The notes under the pieces are model-generated. The model saw nothing but the letters and a program-made list of their open reading frames with translations. It was not told the DNA's origin and made no database searches. Both the position numbers and the translations under genes were made by a program. This document shows, in pieces, positions 20,799 to 29,966 of a stretch of DNA of 64,000 nucleotides. The DNA is from Acidobacteriota bacterium (lineage in GTDB: Bacteria > Acidobacteriota > Holophagae > Holophagales > Holophagaceae): contig JAJYRN010000003.1 in assembly GCA_021794095.1 (NCBI GenBank), positions 62,001-126,000 on the forward strand. The letters are read 5' to 3'. Within the stretch, counting starts at the first letter, position 1. Each line of letters opens with the position of its first letter.

Positions 20799-21896
20799 TC
20801 AGGCGCCCACGACAGGCCCGTAGACGTTGTCCCGCTGCCAGGGCTGGTAGCCGGCGGCGCGGATCATGCGGGTCATCTCGTCGTTGTTCACGCTGTAGCA
20901 GGTGCCGGCGGCACTGACGACGTTCTCTTCGAGCATGAGGCTGCCCATGTCGTCGCAGCCGTAGTGCAGGGCCACCTGGCCGGTCTTGCGGCCCATGGTG
21001 ACCCAGCTGCTCTGGATGTGGGCGAAGTTATCGAGGTAGATGCGCGCCACGGCGATGGTGCGGAGGTACTCGGCGTCCGTGGGCTTGGGCACCTTGCCCT
21101 CCCACACGGTGTGGCCGCTCTGGAAGGGCCAGGCCGCGAAGGCCGTGTAGCCTCCGCCGTTGCCCCGGGCCAGGGCGCGGTCCTGCTGCTCGCGCAGCAC
21201 GCGCAGGTGATCCACGCGCTCGGCCATGGTCTCGGTGATGCCGAACATCATGGTGCCCGTGGTCTTCACGCCCGCCTCATGGGCGGCCTCCATGACCTCC
21301 AGCCACTTCTCGCGGCCGCCCTTGAGGGGCGCGATCTTCTTGCGGATGCGGTCCACGAGGATCTCCGCGCCGCCGCCGGGGATGGAGCCCAGGCCCGCAT
21401 CACGCAGGTCGGCGATGGTCTTGCCCAGGCTCTGGCCGCTGAGTTTGGCCATCATCTGGATCTCCACGGGCGAGAAGCCGTGGACCCAGATGCCCAGGTC
21501 GTGATTCAGGTAGCGCACCAGATCCAGGTAGTAGTCCCAGGGCAGGTCAGGGTTCACGCCACCCTGCAGCAGGAAGCCGGTGCCGCCAAGGGCTTTCGTT
21601 TCCTCCGCCTTTTGCTTGAGCTGCTCCTTCGTCAGCACGTAGCCGCGGGTGTCGCCGGGCTTGTGGTAGAAGGCGCAGAAGGTGCAGTAGACGTTGCAGA
21701 CGTCGGTGTAGTTGACGTTCCGGTCAATGACGTAGCTGACCCGGGCGGGCTCGTTGTGGCGGTCGCGCACGGCGGTGGCGGCCAGGGCCAGATCCGGCAG
21801 GTCGGCCCGTTCCAGCAGGTGGAGCGCGTCATCCTCGGAAACTCGGCGGCCCTGGAGGACGCCCTCGATGATCGGGTCGGTGGCGGTTGTCAGCAT
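20799..21896 (-). CDS. mqnC: Cyclic dehypoxanthinyl futalosine synthase (radical SAM)
   Basis: Radical-SAM enzyme of the futalosine route to menaquinone. The cluster motif CX3CX2C is CNVYCTFCAFYHKPGD, preceded by YVIDRNVNYTDVCN. Other family blocks are LGGTGFLLQGGVNPDLPWDY, WVHGFSPVEIQMMAK and GLGSIPGGGAEILVDR. At 365 residues it has normal length. MqnC is preferred over MqnE from the GYVLTKEQ and FQSGHT regions. It implies that this organism makes menaquinone by the futalosine pathway, as suits a respiring anaerobe or facultative anaerobe. Confidence 0.92.
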   Translation of the reverse strand: MLTTATDPIIEGVLQGRRVSEDDALHLLERADLPDLALAATAVRDRHNEPARVSYVIDRNVNYTDVCNVYCTFCAFYHKPGDTRGYVLTKEQLKQKAEETKALGGTGFLLQGGVNPDLPWDYYLDLVRYLNHDLGIWVHGFSPVEIQMMAKLSGQSLGKTIADLRDAGLGSIPGGGAEILVDRIRKKIAPLKGGREKWLEVMEAAHEAGVKTTGTMMFGITETMAERVDHLRVLREQQDRALARGNGGGYTAFAAWPFQSGHTVWEGKVPKPTDAEYLRTIAVARIYLDNFAHIQSSWVTMGRKTGQVALHYGCDDMGSLMLEENVVSAAGTCYSVNNDEMTRMIRAAGYQPWQRDNVYGPVVGA

Positions 21897-21906
21897 GTCG
21901 AGCGGC

Positions 21907-22071
21907 CTAGACCTGGTAGCCCATCACCTGGAGGCAACGGCGGCAGACGCATTCCTGGCCTTCCACGCCATGCTGGAAGTGTTCCAGGGTGTAGGGGCTC
22001 CGGCACTTCTCGCAGATCTGGGTGGGTTCGGTGCAGGTTTTCGGGGCGTAGAGATGGGTGGGATCGGGCAT
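21907..22071 (-). CDS. Small zinc-ribbon protein
   Basis: A 54-residue protein with CEKCRSPYTLEHF and later CVCRRCLQVMGYQV, a two-pair cysteine layout that suggests one bound zinc. The ATG at 22071 has GGAG six bases upstream; a TTG at 22092 would add seven residues. It ends ten bases before mqnC on the same strand and may be co-transcribed with it. No specific family is recognised. Confidence 0.55.
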   Translation of the reverse strand: MPDPTHLYAPKTCTEPTQICEKCRSPYTLEHFQHGVEGQECVCRRCLQVMGYQV

Positions 22072-22179
22072 GGATGACTCCGGAACCTCCAAGGATAGCG
22101 CGGATGGGGCCGGTCCGCTCCCGTGGGCCGGAACGGGAAAGGCGGCCCGAAAGCCGCCTTTCCAGGAGCGATGGGCGTC

Positions 22180-22503
22180 CTACTCTTCCGCGACGCCGGC
22201 CTTGGCGCTTTCGTGGGGATGGGCGTTCCGCTTGCCCTGGTACTTGTGCGCCTGCACCTCCAGCTTGTCCATGGCCTGGGTGATGCTGGCGTACATGTCA
22301 TCCGTGGTGGCCGAGGCCACGAAGGCATTGGTCCGGGTCTTGAGGGTGATCTCGGCCTCGTGCCGGTGTTTTTCGACGCTGAGGATGACGTGGACATCAA
22401 TGATGTCGTCCAGGAAGCTGGTCATCTTGTCCAGCCGGTCCTTGGTGAACGCCTTCAGGGGCTCGGTGAGCTCCACGTGGCGGCCGGTGTAGTGGACCTT
22501 CAT
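22180..22503 (-). CDS. hpf: Ribosome hibernation-promoting factor (short HPF/RaiA family)
   Basis: Cytoplasmic protein that binds the 30S decoding region of idle ribosomes. The 107 residues fit short HPF: MKVHYTGRHVELTEPLKAF, HVILSVEKHRHEAEITLKT and DMYASITQAMDKLEVQAHKYQGK. The long-form dimerisation domain is absent. It follows rpoN, its usual partner gene, so both are probably expressed from the lpt-rpoN operon. Confidence 0.93.
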   Translation of the reverse strand: MKVHYTGRHVELTEPLKAFTKDRLDKMTSFLDDIIDVHVILSVEKHRHEAEITLKTRTNAFVASATTDDMYASITQAMDKLEVQAHKYQGKRNAHPHESAKAGVAEE

Positions 22504-22586
22504 GGGACACTCCTCAAAGTGGGCCGGGCAGCCCGGTCAAGGATGGATGCAGCGGACCCGGTGCCAGGTTCCGGGTCCGTGTCGGC

Positions 22587-24155
22587 TCATCGGCGGCGGC
22601 GCTGGGAAGCTGGAGGAATCTTCAATTCCTCCCGGTACTTGTTGACCGTGCGGCGGGCCACCTTGATCCCGTCGCGTTCCAGCAGGCCGGCGATGGCCTC
22701 GTCAGAAAGAGGCTTGGCGGCATCCTCGGCCTGGACATAGGCCTTGATCCGATGCTTCACCACGGTGGCGGAGACATCAGAATCCTTCGGCCGGGCCGAG
22801 AAAAAGTAGTTCAGGTCGTAGAGGCCCTGGGGCGTGTGGATGGTCTTGGACTTCACCACGCGGCTGATGGTGCTTTCGTGGAAGCCGGTGGCTTCGGCCA
22901 CATCGCGCAGCACCATGGGCCGCAGATGCTCGATGCCATGCTCCAGGAACGCTTTCTGGAGTTCGACGATCTGGGCAGACACGCGCAGCACCGTGCGGTT
23001 GCGATCCTCCACGCCCCGGATGAAATCCCGGGCGCTGCGGAAACGCTCGCGGATGAAATCCTTGTCGGACTTGACATCCGCAGAGGCGAGGAAGCGCGGA
23101 TAGTCGCCGTTGACGCGCAGGCGCGGCAAACCTTCGTCGTTGAGGTAGATCTTCCAGTTGCCATCCTCGCCCTTGAGGACCACGACATCCGGCTTGACCA
23201 CCCGTTCGCCTTCCGGGTCGAAGGCGCGGCCCGGGGACGGGTTCAGATGCTTGAGCTGGGCCATCGCGACGGCCAGCTCCTCCTCGCTGCAGCCGAGCAC
23301 CTTCCGCAGCTTGATGCTGTCCCGGAGCCCCAGGAGTTCGGCGTGGTCCTGGATGATCCGCACGGCCAGATCATCGGGTTCGGCGCCCGCATGGGAAAGC
23401 TGGAGCAGCAGGCTTTCCTTCACCGTGAAACAGCCCACGCCGGAGGGATCGAATTCCTGGAGGAGCTCCAGGGCTGCGGCCAGATCGGGCTCGGACACTC
23501 CCAGATCCGCGGCGAGCGCGGCAGGGGTGGTTTCGAGGCTGGGCTGGTCGGGATCCAGGCGCAGGAAGCCCTTGGGATCCAGGCGGTCAATGAGGCGTTC
23601 CACCAGAGCCGCCCGGGGATCATCTTCTTCCAGCGTCTCGTAAAGCTGGCTGATGAGGTGGTCCTGCAGGGATTCCGTGGCGCTGAGCCGGTCCTCCCAG
23701 GAAAAGCGGTCCTCCTCGGGCAGGGCGCTGGTGCGCGGCAGATCCGCATCCCAGCTGTTCTCGGCGCCGCAGTCGGTCTCCTGGACCTGGGCCACCCCCT
23801 CCTCGGTGAATTTCTCCAGGTCGCCCTCGGGATTCATCTCCCCGGCTGCGTCGAGCAGGGGGCCGAGGTCCACGGTATCCACGCCTTCCGGCAGATCCAC
23901 GGCATCCGCGGCCTGCTCGGACGAGGCGTCGGTCACCTCGGAATCGCGGCCCTCCTCAATGGCCTCCAGCGTGGGCACTTCGTCCCCGTTCTCCGCCAGT
24001 TCCAGCAGGGGGTTCTCCTCGAGTTCCTTCTCGATGGTCTCGCTGAGTTCCTGCAGGTTCATCTGCCAGAGCTTCAGCTTCAGCTGCATGGCTGGGGTGA
24101 GCGCCAGGGTCTGGCTCTGGCTCAACCGCTGGGAAAGGAAGGGACCGTTGGCCAT
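22587..24155 (-). CDS. rpoN: RNA polymerase sigma-54 factor
   Basis: Alternative sigma factor that needs AAA+ activators. The 522 residues show region I (LSQSQTLALTPAMQLKLKLW), an acidic region II, the core-binding region, and the C-terminal RpoN box KVARRTVNKYREELKIP with the diagnostic ARRTV-KYRE. The helix-turn-helix segment RDVAEATGFHESTISRVVKSK is also clear. The ATG overlaps the lptB stop codon (TGATG). The order lptB-rpoN-hpf is widely conserved. Confidence 0.97.
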   Translation of the reverse strand: MANGPFLSQRLSQSQTLALTPAMQLKLKLWQMNLQELSETIEKELEENPLLELAENGDEVPTLEAIEEGRDSEVTDASSEQAADAVDLPEGVDTVDLGPLLDAAGEMNPEGDLEKFTEEGVAQVQETDCGAENSWDADLPRTSALPEEDRFSWEDRLSATESLQDHLISQLYETLEEDDPRAALVERLIDRLDPKGFLRLDPDQPSLETTPAALAADLGVSEPDLAAALELLQEFDPSGVGCFTVKESLLLQLSHAGAEPDDLAVRIIQDHAELLGLRDSIKLRKVLGCSEEELAVAMAQLKHLNPSPGRAFDPEGERVVKPDVVVLKGEDGNWKIYLNDEGLPRLRVNGDYPRFLASADVKSDKDFIRERFRSARDFIRGVEDRNRTVLRVSAQIVELQKAFLEHGIEHLRPMVLRDVAEATGFHESTISRVVKSKTIHTPQGLYDLNYFFSARPKDSDVSATVVKHRIKAYVQAEDAAKPLSDEAIAGLLERDGIKVARRTVNKYREELKIPPASQRRRR

Positions 24156-24895
24156 CAGTCGAGCCTGAACCGGTCGCCCAGGTAGACCCGGCGGATGTCG
24201 GGGTCTTCTGCGATCTCGCTGGGCCGGCCGTGCTTCATGATCATTCCATCCGCCAAGATATAGGCGCGGTCTGCAATCTGCAAGGTCTCGCGGACATTGT
24301 GATCGGTAATCAGCACGCCGATGCCGCGGGCTTTCAGATCCGCAATGAGACCCTGGATCTCCAGCACGGACTTCGGATCCACTCCGGCGAACGGTTCATC
24401 GAGCAGCATGATGCGAGGCTCGGTCACCAGGGCGCGGGCCAGCTCGCAGCGCCGCCGCTCGCCGCCGGAAAGGCTCAGGCCAAGGGTGTTGCGCACCTTG
24501 TCCAGGTGGAAATCGGCCAGCAGCCGCTCGCAGCGCTGCTGCTGGTCAGCCCTGGGAATGGGCTGAAGCTCGGCGAGGGCCAGGAGGTTTTCCCAGACCG
24601 TGAGGCCACGGAAGACACTGGATTCCTGGGGCAGGTAGCCGATACCCAGGCGGGCGCGCCGGTGCATGGGCGCCGTGGTGACATCGTTTCCCAGCCAGCG
24701 GATGCTGCCCTGATCCGGCGCTTCAACGCCCACCACCATGTAGAAGGTGGTGGTCTTCCCGGCGCCGTTGGGGCCCAGCAGGCCCACCACTTCGCCGGTG
24801 CCCACACACAGGCTCACATCGCGCACGACGATCCGGTCGCCGTAGCGTTTCTGGAGGTTGGCAGCCTCGAGGCAGTGGGTGGGCGTTTCGTTCAC
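24155..24895 (-). CDS. lptB: LPS export ABC ATPase LptB
   Basis: ATPase that drives lipopolysaccharide transport from the inner membrane with LptFG. Walker A is GLLGPNGAGKTTTFYMVVG, the signature LSLSGGERRRCELARAL, Walker B RIMLLDEPFAGVDP and the switch histidine ITDHNVRET. The PIPRADQQQRCERLLADFHLD segment is typical of LptB. GTG at 24895 is chosen as start; it gives 246 residues, close to the usual 241. It lies ten bases after the LptC/LptA gene and overlaps rpoN. Confidence 0.95.
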   Translation of the reverse strand: MNETPTHCLEAANLQKRYGDRIVVRDVSLCVGTGEVVGLLGPNGAGKTTTFYMVVGVEAPDQGSIRWLGNDVTTAPMHRRARLGIGYLPQESSVFRGLTVWENLLALAELQPIPRADQQQRCERLLADFHLDKVRNTLGLSLSGGERRRCELARALVTEPRIMLLDEPFAGVDPKSVLEIQGLIADLKARGIGVLITDHNVRETLQIADRAYILADGMIMKHGRPSEIAEDPDIRRVYLGDRFRLD

Positions 24896-24905
24896 ACCTT
24901 CATCC

Positions 24906-26645
24906 TTACCATGAGGGGCCCGCGCCTTTGCCCTGGACCCGACCCTGCCAGCGCACCACATGGGGACCGGGTTCCAGTTCGAGGGCATCCCCCTGCCCTT
25001 CGCCCAGTTGGCCGCGGAGCGATACGCGACCCTTCGCCTGGATCAGCTTCACGGAGCGGTCCGGGTTCATGGACACCGTGATGGACTGGGCCGCCAGGCT
25101 CCAGCCCTGGCCGCGGCAGACCACGTTGCCCGTGAGGGTCACCCGCTGGGATTCGCTCTCGCCTTGCTCGGCCCGGACGGCCAAGTCGCCATCCGCAGCG
25201 GCGAGGACACCGTTCACCCCCTCGGGGAAACGCAGAAGAGCCCCCTGGCGGATGATCCGGGGGCCGGAGAGCCGCTCCCGCAGGCGCGACCAGGCGGCCG
25301 GCTGGCCCTCCAGGGTCCAGCGGTCCTCCTGCCACAGGAGCCGGTTGCCGCGCAGGGTGCCGCCGCCCACCGGGTTCACCTGGACGGGGCCTTCGAAGGA
25401 CCAGGCCCTGGGATCGCCACTGCCCGCGCCGGCGCTGAAGGTGCCATCCTCGCCCCGGCCGTAGACCGGGGCCTGAAGGTGCCAGGCGCGGGTGGCGCGC
25501 TGGACCAGAATCCGGGGCGACGCGAGGCTATGGCCAGCCCACAGCAGGACGGCCTGCCCCTCGGCCGCGGCGGAACCCTTCGGCAGGTTGGCGGGCAGAT
25601 CCGGCCCTTCCCCCTCGCGGAGCAGCACCCGGGGAGCCCTGAGGGTCAACCGCTGGCCATCGCGGGGTTGCTCCCAGATGACATCGCCTTCCAGGCGCAG
25701 TCCCGCCGGGGTCCATCTCACCCCATTGGCGGTCAGGCTCTCCGTGCCGTCGGGCAGGGCTCGGTGGGCCTTGAACCCCCGCAGCTCAACCTGCTGGAAG
25801 GCCTGGCCGGGGGCGGGCCGGGGAGCCCAGCCGCCCTGCGCCTCCCCGCGCCAGCCGTCCTGGCGTTCAAAGGTGAGGGGCCCCGGCCACGTCACCGTGG
25901 TGGGGGCCAGGTCCGCCACGGAAGCCTGGAGGCTGCCATCGGTCAGGTGGGCCTTGACCTGCTCCAGACGGCCCGTCTGGAAGCCCGGGGTGGTCCACAG
26001 GCGGCCCGCCTCCATGCCCTTCAGGGTGGCGGGGGCGACGCCGGCCAGGGGCGCCTGCCAGACCACGGGGCCGTGATCCACCTGGATGCGGCCATCCGGT
26101 TCCCGCCGCCAGCCCGCGGGCAGATCCCAGGTGCCCTGGTCCTGCCCCTGGAGGGTCTCCCAATGCAGCGGCGCCAAGCCTTCCCAGGCCTCCCCGTTCC
26201 AGCGCAGGGCCGGCGCCGTGCCGGCCATATGCCCCCGGCCCAGGGGCTGCGTGGTGCCCGGCTGATCCACTTCCAGGTCCACCGGGCCTAGCAGGGTCCA
26301 GATGCCCTCCTTCCGGAAGGCGGTGGGCGAGGTCATCTGCCACTGGCCACCCGCGTCCTGCATGTGCCCCGTGACCTCGTCCAGCCGCAGGTTCTCCTCC
26401 GAGCCGGCGATGGTCTTGTAGTCCAGCACCATCCGGTTGGCCCCGAGCTGCTCGGTGAGGGTGCCGAGGGTGCCACGGGTGCGCTCGCCGAAGCCCAGGG
26501 TGTCGCCGCCGGAGGTGCCTCCCGCGAGACGCCGGGGGCTCGCCAGCATGTAGTAGGTGGTAAGACCCAGCACCCCGCCCAGGAGGCCGTAGCCCAGGAT
26601 CCGCCAGAGCGGATGCCGGGCCGGAAGCTGGAGGGGGAAGGTCAT
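24906..26645 (-). CDS. LptC-LptA-like fused LPS transport protein
   Basis: A 579-residue protein with an N-terminal membrane anchor (ILGYGLLGGVLGLTTYYML) like LptC and a C-terminal OstA/LptA-like region: VTLTGNVVCRGQGWSLAAQ, ITVSMNPDRSVKLIQAKGRV, GQGDALELE. The long middle is rich in short beta-type stretches with repeated Trp and Gly. LptC and LptA are normally separate proteins of about 190 and 180 residues; here one larger frame takes their place, between recJ and lptB. It would form the periplasmic bridge for lipopolysaccharide. It overlaps recJ by ATGA. The LptA-like C-terminus is clear; the rest is inferred from context. Confidence 0.7.
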   Translation of the reverse strand: MTFPLQLPARHPLWRILGYGLLGGVLGLTTYYMLASPRRLAGGTSGGDTLGFGERTRGTLGTLTEQLGANRMVLDYKTIAGSEENLRLDEVTGHMQDAGGQWQMTSPTAFRKEGIWTLLGPVDLEVDQPGTTQPLGRGHMAGTAPALRWNGEAWEGLAPLHWETLQGQDQGTWDLPAGWRREPDGRIQVDHGPVVWQAPLAGVAPATLKGMEAGRLWTTPGFQTGRLEQVKAHLTDGSLQASVADLAPTTVTWPGPLTFERQDGWRGEAQGGWAPRPAPGQAFQQVELRGFKAHRALPDGTESLTANGVRWTPAGLRLEGDVIWEQPRDGQRLTLRAPRVLLREGEGPDLPANLPKGSAAAEGQAVLLWAGHSLASPRILVQRATRAWHLQAPVYGRGEDGTFSAGAGSGDPRAWSFEGPVQVNPVGGGTLRGNRLLWQEDRWTLEGQPAAWSRLRERLSGPRIIRQGALLRFPEGVNGVLAAADGDLAVRAEQGESESQRVTLTGNVVCRGQGWSLAAQSITVSMNPDRSVKLIQAKGRVSLRGQLGEGQGDALELEPGPHVVRWQGRVQGKGAGPSW

Positions 26646-28312
26646 CGTCCCGCCTCCCCCAGCTCGGCCTCGACGAGCCAGGAACGCCCCCAGCGGGCGC
26701 TATCCTGGGGCGCGGCCGCCAGGTCCAGGACCGCGCCGGAAGCCAGCGAGGCTGGCCGGTCCGCCCCGGCGAACCAGGTCAGGGAGCCGGACAGCCCCTC
26801 GAAGCGCAGGCGCCAGTGGTCCTCCCCGAACCGCTCCGGGGCCGCCTTCATTCGGCCCGCCAGGCGGACCAGCGGCCACGGGAAGCCCTGGCCGAAGGGC
26901 TCCAGCTGCGCCAAGGTTCCGGCCGGAGGCAGATCCTCGGGAGCGCCATCCAGACGCAGGGCCGGAGGCTCCAGTCCAAGGGCCTGCTGGGCCGCGCCCC
27001 GCTGGAGGGCCTGGCGCACGAAGGGAAGGTGCGCGGGCTGGAAGCTGAGGCCCGCCGCGGCCCGGTGCCCGCCGCCCCCCAGCAGGAAGGGACGGGCCAT
27101 GGCCAGCAGCTCGCCCAGGTCATAGCCTTCGGGCGCCCGCAGGCTGCCATGGGCCACCCCGTCCACCACCGTGCAAACCCCCGCCGGCCGGCCACTGGCC
27201 CTCATCCGCTGGCCCGCCACGATCCCGAGAACGCCCTTGTGAGCCGCAGGATCCAGGGCCAGATCAAACGCCTCCGGACCCGGCGGATCGAGACGCTCCG
27301 CCAGCTCCCGCTGGATCCGGCGGCGTTCGCGGTTGAGCGCTTCCACCCGGGCCATCAGGCGCTCGGCCTCGGCGGCATCCCGGGTCAGCAGGAGGCGAAC
27401 CGCATCCTCGGCGCCGCCCAGGCGCCCCACGGCATTCAGGCGGGGGGCGAGGCCGAAGGCAATGTCCTGGGCGCCCGGACGGTCCTCCGCCCGGGCCGCC
27501 CGCAGCAGGGCCGCGAGGCCGGGGCCGTTCCTCCGGGGCAGTGCGGAGAGCCCGCGCCGTACCAGCAGGGCATTCTCGCCCTCCAGCGGCACCATGTCGG
27601 CGATGCTGCCGATGGCCACCAGCTTGAGCAGGCCATCCAGGAACGCCGCATCCTCCGCCGTGGGCACCGGCACCGCCCCCAGCAGGGCCTGGGCCAGCTT
27701 GAAGGCCACGCCCACGCCGGCCAGGTGGGGATTCCCGTAGCCGTCCAGATGCGGATGCACCACCGCACAGGCGCCCGGCAGGGTGTCGCCCAGCCCATGG
27801 TGGTCGGTGATGATCCAGTCCAGGCCCAGCTCCGCGCTGGCGGCTACCTCAGCCACGCTGCGCACGCCGCAGTCCACGGAAATCAGCAGTCCGGGATCCC
27901 GCCCGGCCTTGAGCTCCTGGATGCAGTCCAGATGCAGGCCGTAGCCATCCGAGAAACGATTGGGGATGAAAAAGCTGACGTCGGCCTTGAGCTTCTCCAG
28001 CACCCTCACCAGGAGGGCGGTGGCGGTGACGCCATCCACGTCGTAGTCCCCGTAGACCACAATGCGCTCCCCGGCTTCGATGGCCTTCCGGATGCGCGCC
28101 ACGGCGGCATCCACACCGGACAGCAGATGGGGATCGGTGCTGCGGCCCCAGGCTGGATCCAGGCGCCAGGCCAGCGCCTCGGGCTGGTCCAGGCCCCGAA
28201 GCCAGGCCAGGCGGGCCAGGCGAGGCTCAAGATCCCAGGCGGCCGCCAGGGACATCCAAGGCGCCGGTCCAGCCGGAAGGTTCCGACGGAGGCACCACCG
28301 CGCGGACGGCAT
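26642..28312 (-). CDS. recJ: Single-stranded-DNA exonuclease RecJ
   Basis: 5'-3' single-strand exonuclease of recombination and mismatch repair. The DHH-superfamily motifs are all visible: VVYGDYDVDGVTATALL, SVDCGVRSVAEV, DWIITDHHGLGDTLP with the DHH, and the DHHA1 glycine-rich GGGGHRAAAGLSF. About 556 residues, normal. The ATG at 28312 overlaps the accA stop (TGATG); a GTG one codon upstream is possible. It lies in a tight operon from accA to hpf. Confidence 0.95.
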   Translation of the reverse strand: MPSARWCLRRNLPAGPAPWMSLAAAWDLEPRLARLAWLRGLDQPEALAWRLDPAWGRSTDPHLLSGVDAAVARIRKAIEAGERIVVYGDYDVDGVTATALLVRVLEKLKADVSFFIPNRFSDGYGLHLDCIQELKAGRDPGLLISVDCGVRSVAEVAASAELGLDWIITDHHGLGDTLPGACAVVHPHLDGYGNPHLAGVGVAFKLAQALLGAVPVPTAEDAAFLDGLLKLVAIGSIADMVPLEGENALLVRRGLSALPRRNGPGLAALLRAARAEDRPGAQDIAFGLAPRLNAVGRLGGAEDAVRLLLTRDAAEAERLMARVEALNRERRRIQRELAERLDPPGPEAFDLALDPAAHKGVLGIVAGQRMRASGRPAGVCTVVDGVAHGSLRAPEGYDLGELLAMARPFLLGGGGHRAAAGLSFQPAHLPFVRQALQRGAAQQALGLEPPALRLDGAPEDLPPAGTLAQLEPFGQGFPWPLVRLAGRMKAAPERFGEDHWRLRFEGLSGSLTWFAGADRPASLASGAVLDLAAAPQDSARWGRSWLVEAELGEAGR

Positions 28313-29271
28313 CACCCCACGCTGCCCATGTGGGCGAACTTCTGGTACCGCGCCTCCACCAGTTCCTCGACGGAAAGATCCGCCAATTCGGAGAAGGCCT
28401 CTACGATGGCATCCTTCAAGGCCTGGGCGGCGGCATCGTGGTTGGCATGGGCGCCCCCCAGGGGCTCCTTCACAATGCTGTCAATGACCCCCAGTTCCAG
28501 CAGATGCGGCGCGGTGAGCTTCAGTGCCGCGGCGGCTTTCGGAGCCTGGGTGGCGTCCTTCCAGAGGATGGAGGCACAGCCCTCGGGCGAAATGACGGAA
28601 TAGATGGCGTTCTCCATCATGAGCACCCGGTCGGCCACGCCCAGGGCCAGGGCTCCGCCACTGCCTCCCTCGCCGATGACCACGGCGACGATCGGCACTT
28701 CGAGCTTGGCCATTTCCAGCAGGTTGCGGGCGATGGCCTCGGCCTGCCCGCGCTCCTCCGCATCCACCCCCGGGTAGGCGCCAGGGGTGTCAATCAGGCA
28801 GAGCACGGGGCGCCGGAACTTCTCGGCCAGCTTCATCAGGCGCAGGGCCTTCCGGTAGCCCTCGGGCTTGGGCATGCCGAAGTTCCTCAGGATCTTCTGC
28901 TTGGTATCGCGCCCCTTCTGCTGGCCGATGACCATGAGGGCATTGCCATCTATCCACCCGAGCCCTGCCACGATGGCCGCGTCGTCCCCGAAGTGGCGGT
29001 CGCCGTGCAGTTCTTCGAACCGCTCGCAGATCCGCTCCAGGTAGTCCAGGGTGTAGGGCCGCTTGGGATGCCGGGCGAGCTGGGCCCGCTGCCAGTCCGT
29101 GAGGTTGGAGAAGAGTTCAGCCTTCAGCTTGTCCAGCTTCTTCTGGAGTTTCTCTCGCTCCCGGTGCTGGGAGGGATCCATGGCCATGGCCTGGATCTGG
29201 GCTTCCAGTTCGAGGACCGGTTTCTCGAGCTGAGCCAGATCCATGACCTGTTCGGGGGTTGTATCTTTCAT
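28312..29271 (-). CDS. accA: Acetyl-CoA carboxylase carboxyltransferase subunit alpha
   Basis: Forms malonyl-CoA for fatty-acid synthesis with AccD. From the ATG at 29271 (GAGG upstream) it has 319 residues, the usual size. Family blocks include the N-terminal helix LEKPVLELEAQIQAM, HPKRPYTLDYLERIC, GDRHFGDDAAIVAG, LIDTPGAYPGVDAEERGQ and VVIGEGGSGGALALGVAD. accD is not in the window. First gene of the accA-recJ-lpt-rpoN-hpf run. Confidence 0.97.
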   Translation of the reverse strand: MKDTTPEQVMDLAQLEKPVLELEAQIQAMAMDPSQHREREKLQKKLDKLKAELFSNLTDWQRAQLARHPKRPYTLDYLERICERFEELHGDRHFGDDAAIVAGLGWIDGNALMVIGQQKGRDTKQKILRNFGMPKPEGYRKALRLMKLAEKFRRPVLCLIDTPGAYPGVDAEERGQAEAIARNLLEMAKLEVPIVAVVIGEGGSGGALALGVADRVLMMENAIYSVISPEGCASILWKDATQAPKAAAALKLTAPHLLELGVIDSIVKEPLGGAHANHDAAAQALKDAIVEAFSELADLSVEELVEARYQKFAHMGSVG

Positions 29272-29415
29272 GAAGCCTCGGCGAAGGTGACGTGCAAGCT
29301 CCCAGTGTAGAAGCCCCCGGGCTCCCCGCCCAGTCCCCGGGAACCCTGGGGGATCTTGCCCCATCCTTGGGGTAGCCCGGCGGGCGATCACCGGGTTTTT
29401 GACCGGAGGTACCCC

Positions 29416-29943
29416 ATGCTACCCATCGCCTCCTTCCTCCTGCTGCCGGCTGCCCTCCAGGCGCCGGCGCCCCTTCCGCCGCTGGTGGATGCCAAAACCC
29501 TGCCCGGCGTTCCGGGCCCCCTGGTGCCCCACTATCCCGATCCAGCCTTCGGCCCTGGCGCCTCCAGGATGGATCTGATCATCCGGGAGCGGGCCCGGCG
29601 CGGCATCAACATTCCCGCCGCGGCCCTGCCCGCAGGCTCCTGCCGGGTATCGGACCAGGTGGCCGGCGTCAGTGGCTGGAAGGCCTACCGGGTGGATGTT
29701 CCCGCCGGAGGCGGCTTCAAGGTCCGGCTTCATAGCCCCCAGGAAGGCTGGTTCCTGGTGAAAGTGGTGGACGCCTGGGGCCGGGAGGGGGCCGGGATGC
29801 TCCAGAACCGGATCCCCACGGGCAACCCGGAAGCCTCCTACCGGAATCCCAAGGCCTCGCAAAGCACCGTTTTCATCATCGTGGACACCCAGGACACCAG
29901 CCTGCAGGGAACCCCCTACACGCTGACCCTCACGCGGAATTGA
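29416..29943 (+). CDS. Hypothetical exported protein
   Basis: About 175 residues from the ATG at 29416, which has GGAGGT upstream. A short signal peptide (MLPIASFLLLPAALQAPA) predicts export. The mature part is rich in beta-type segments such as YRVDVPAGGGFKVRLHSPQ and GWFLVKVVDAWGREG, ending with TPYTLTLTRN. This resembles small beta-sandwich domains, but no family is recognised. It lies immediately upstream of coaE, in the same direction. Confidence 0.6.
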   Translation: MLPIASFLLLPAALQAPAPLPPLVDAKTLPGVPGPLVPHYPDPAFGPGASRMDLIIRERARRGINIPAAALPAGSCRVSDQVAGVSGWKAYRVDVPAGGGFKVRLHSPQEGWFLVKVVDAWGREGAGMLQNRIPTGNPEASYRNPKASQSTVFIIVDTQDTSLQGTPYTLTLTRN

Positions 29944-29966
29944 CCCTCGGGACGGAGGTTCCCCGG

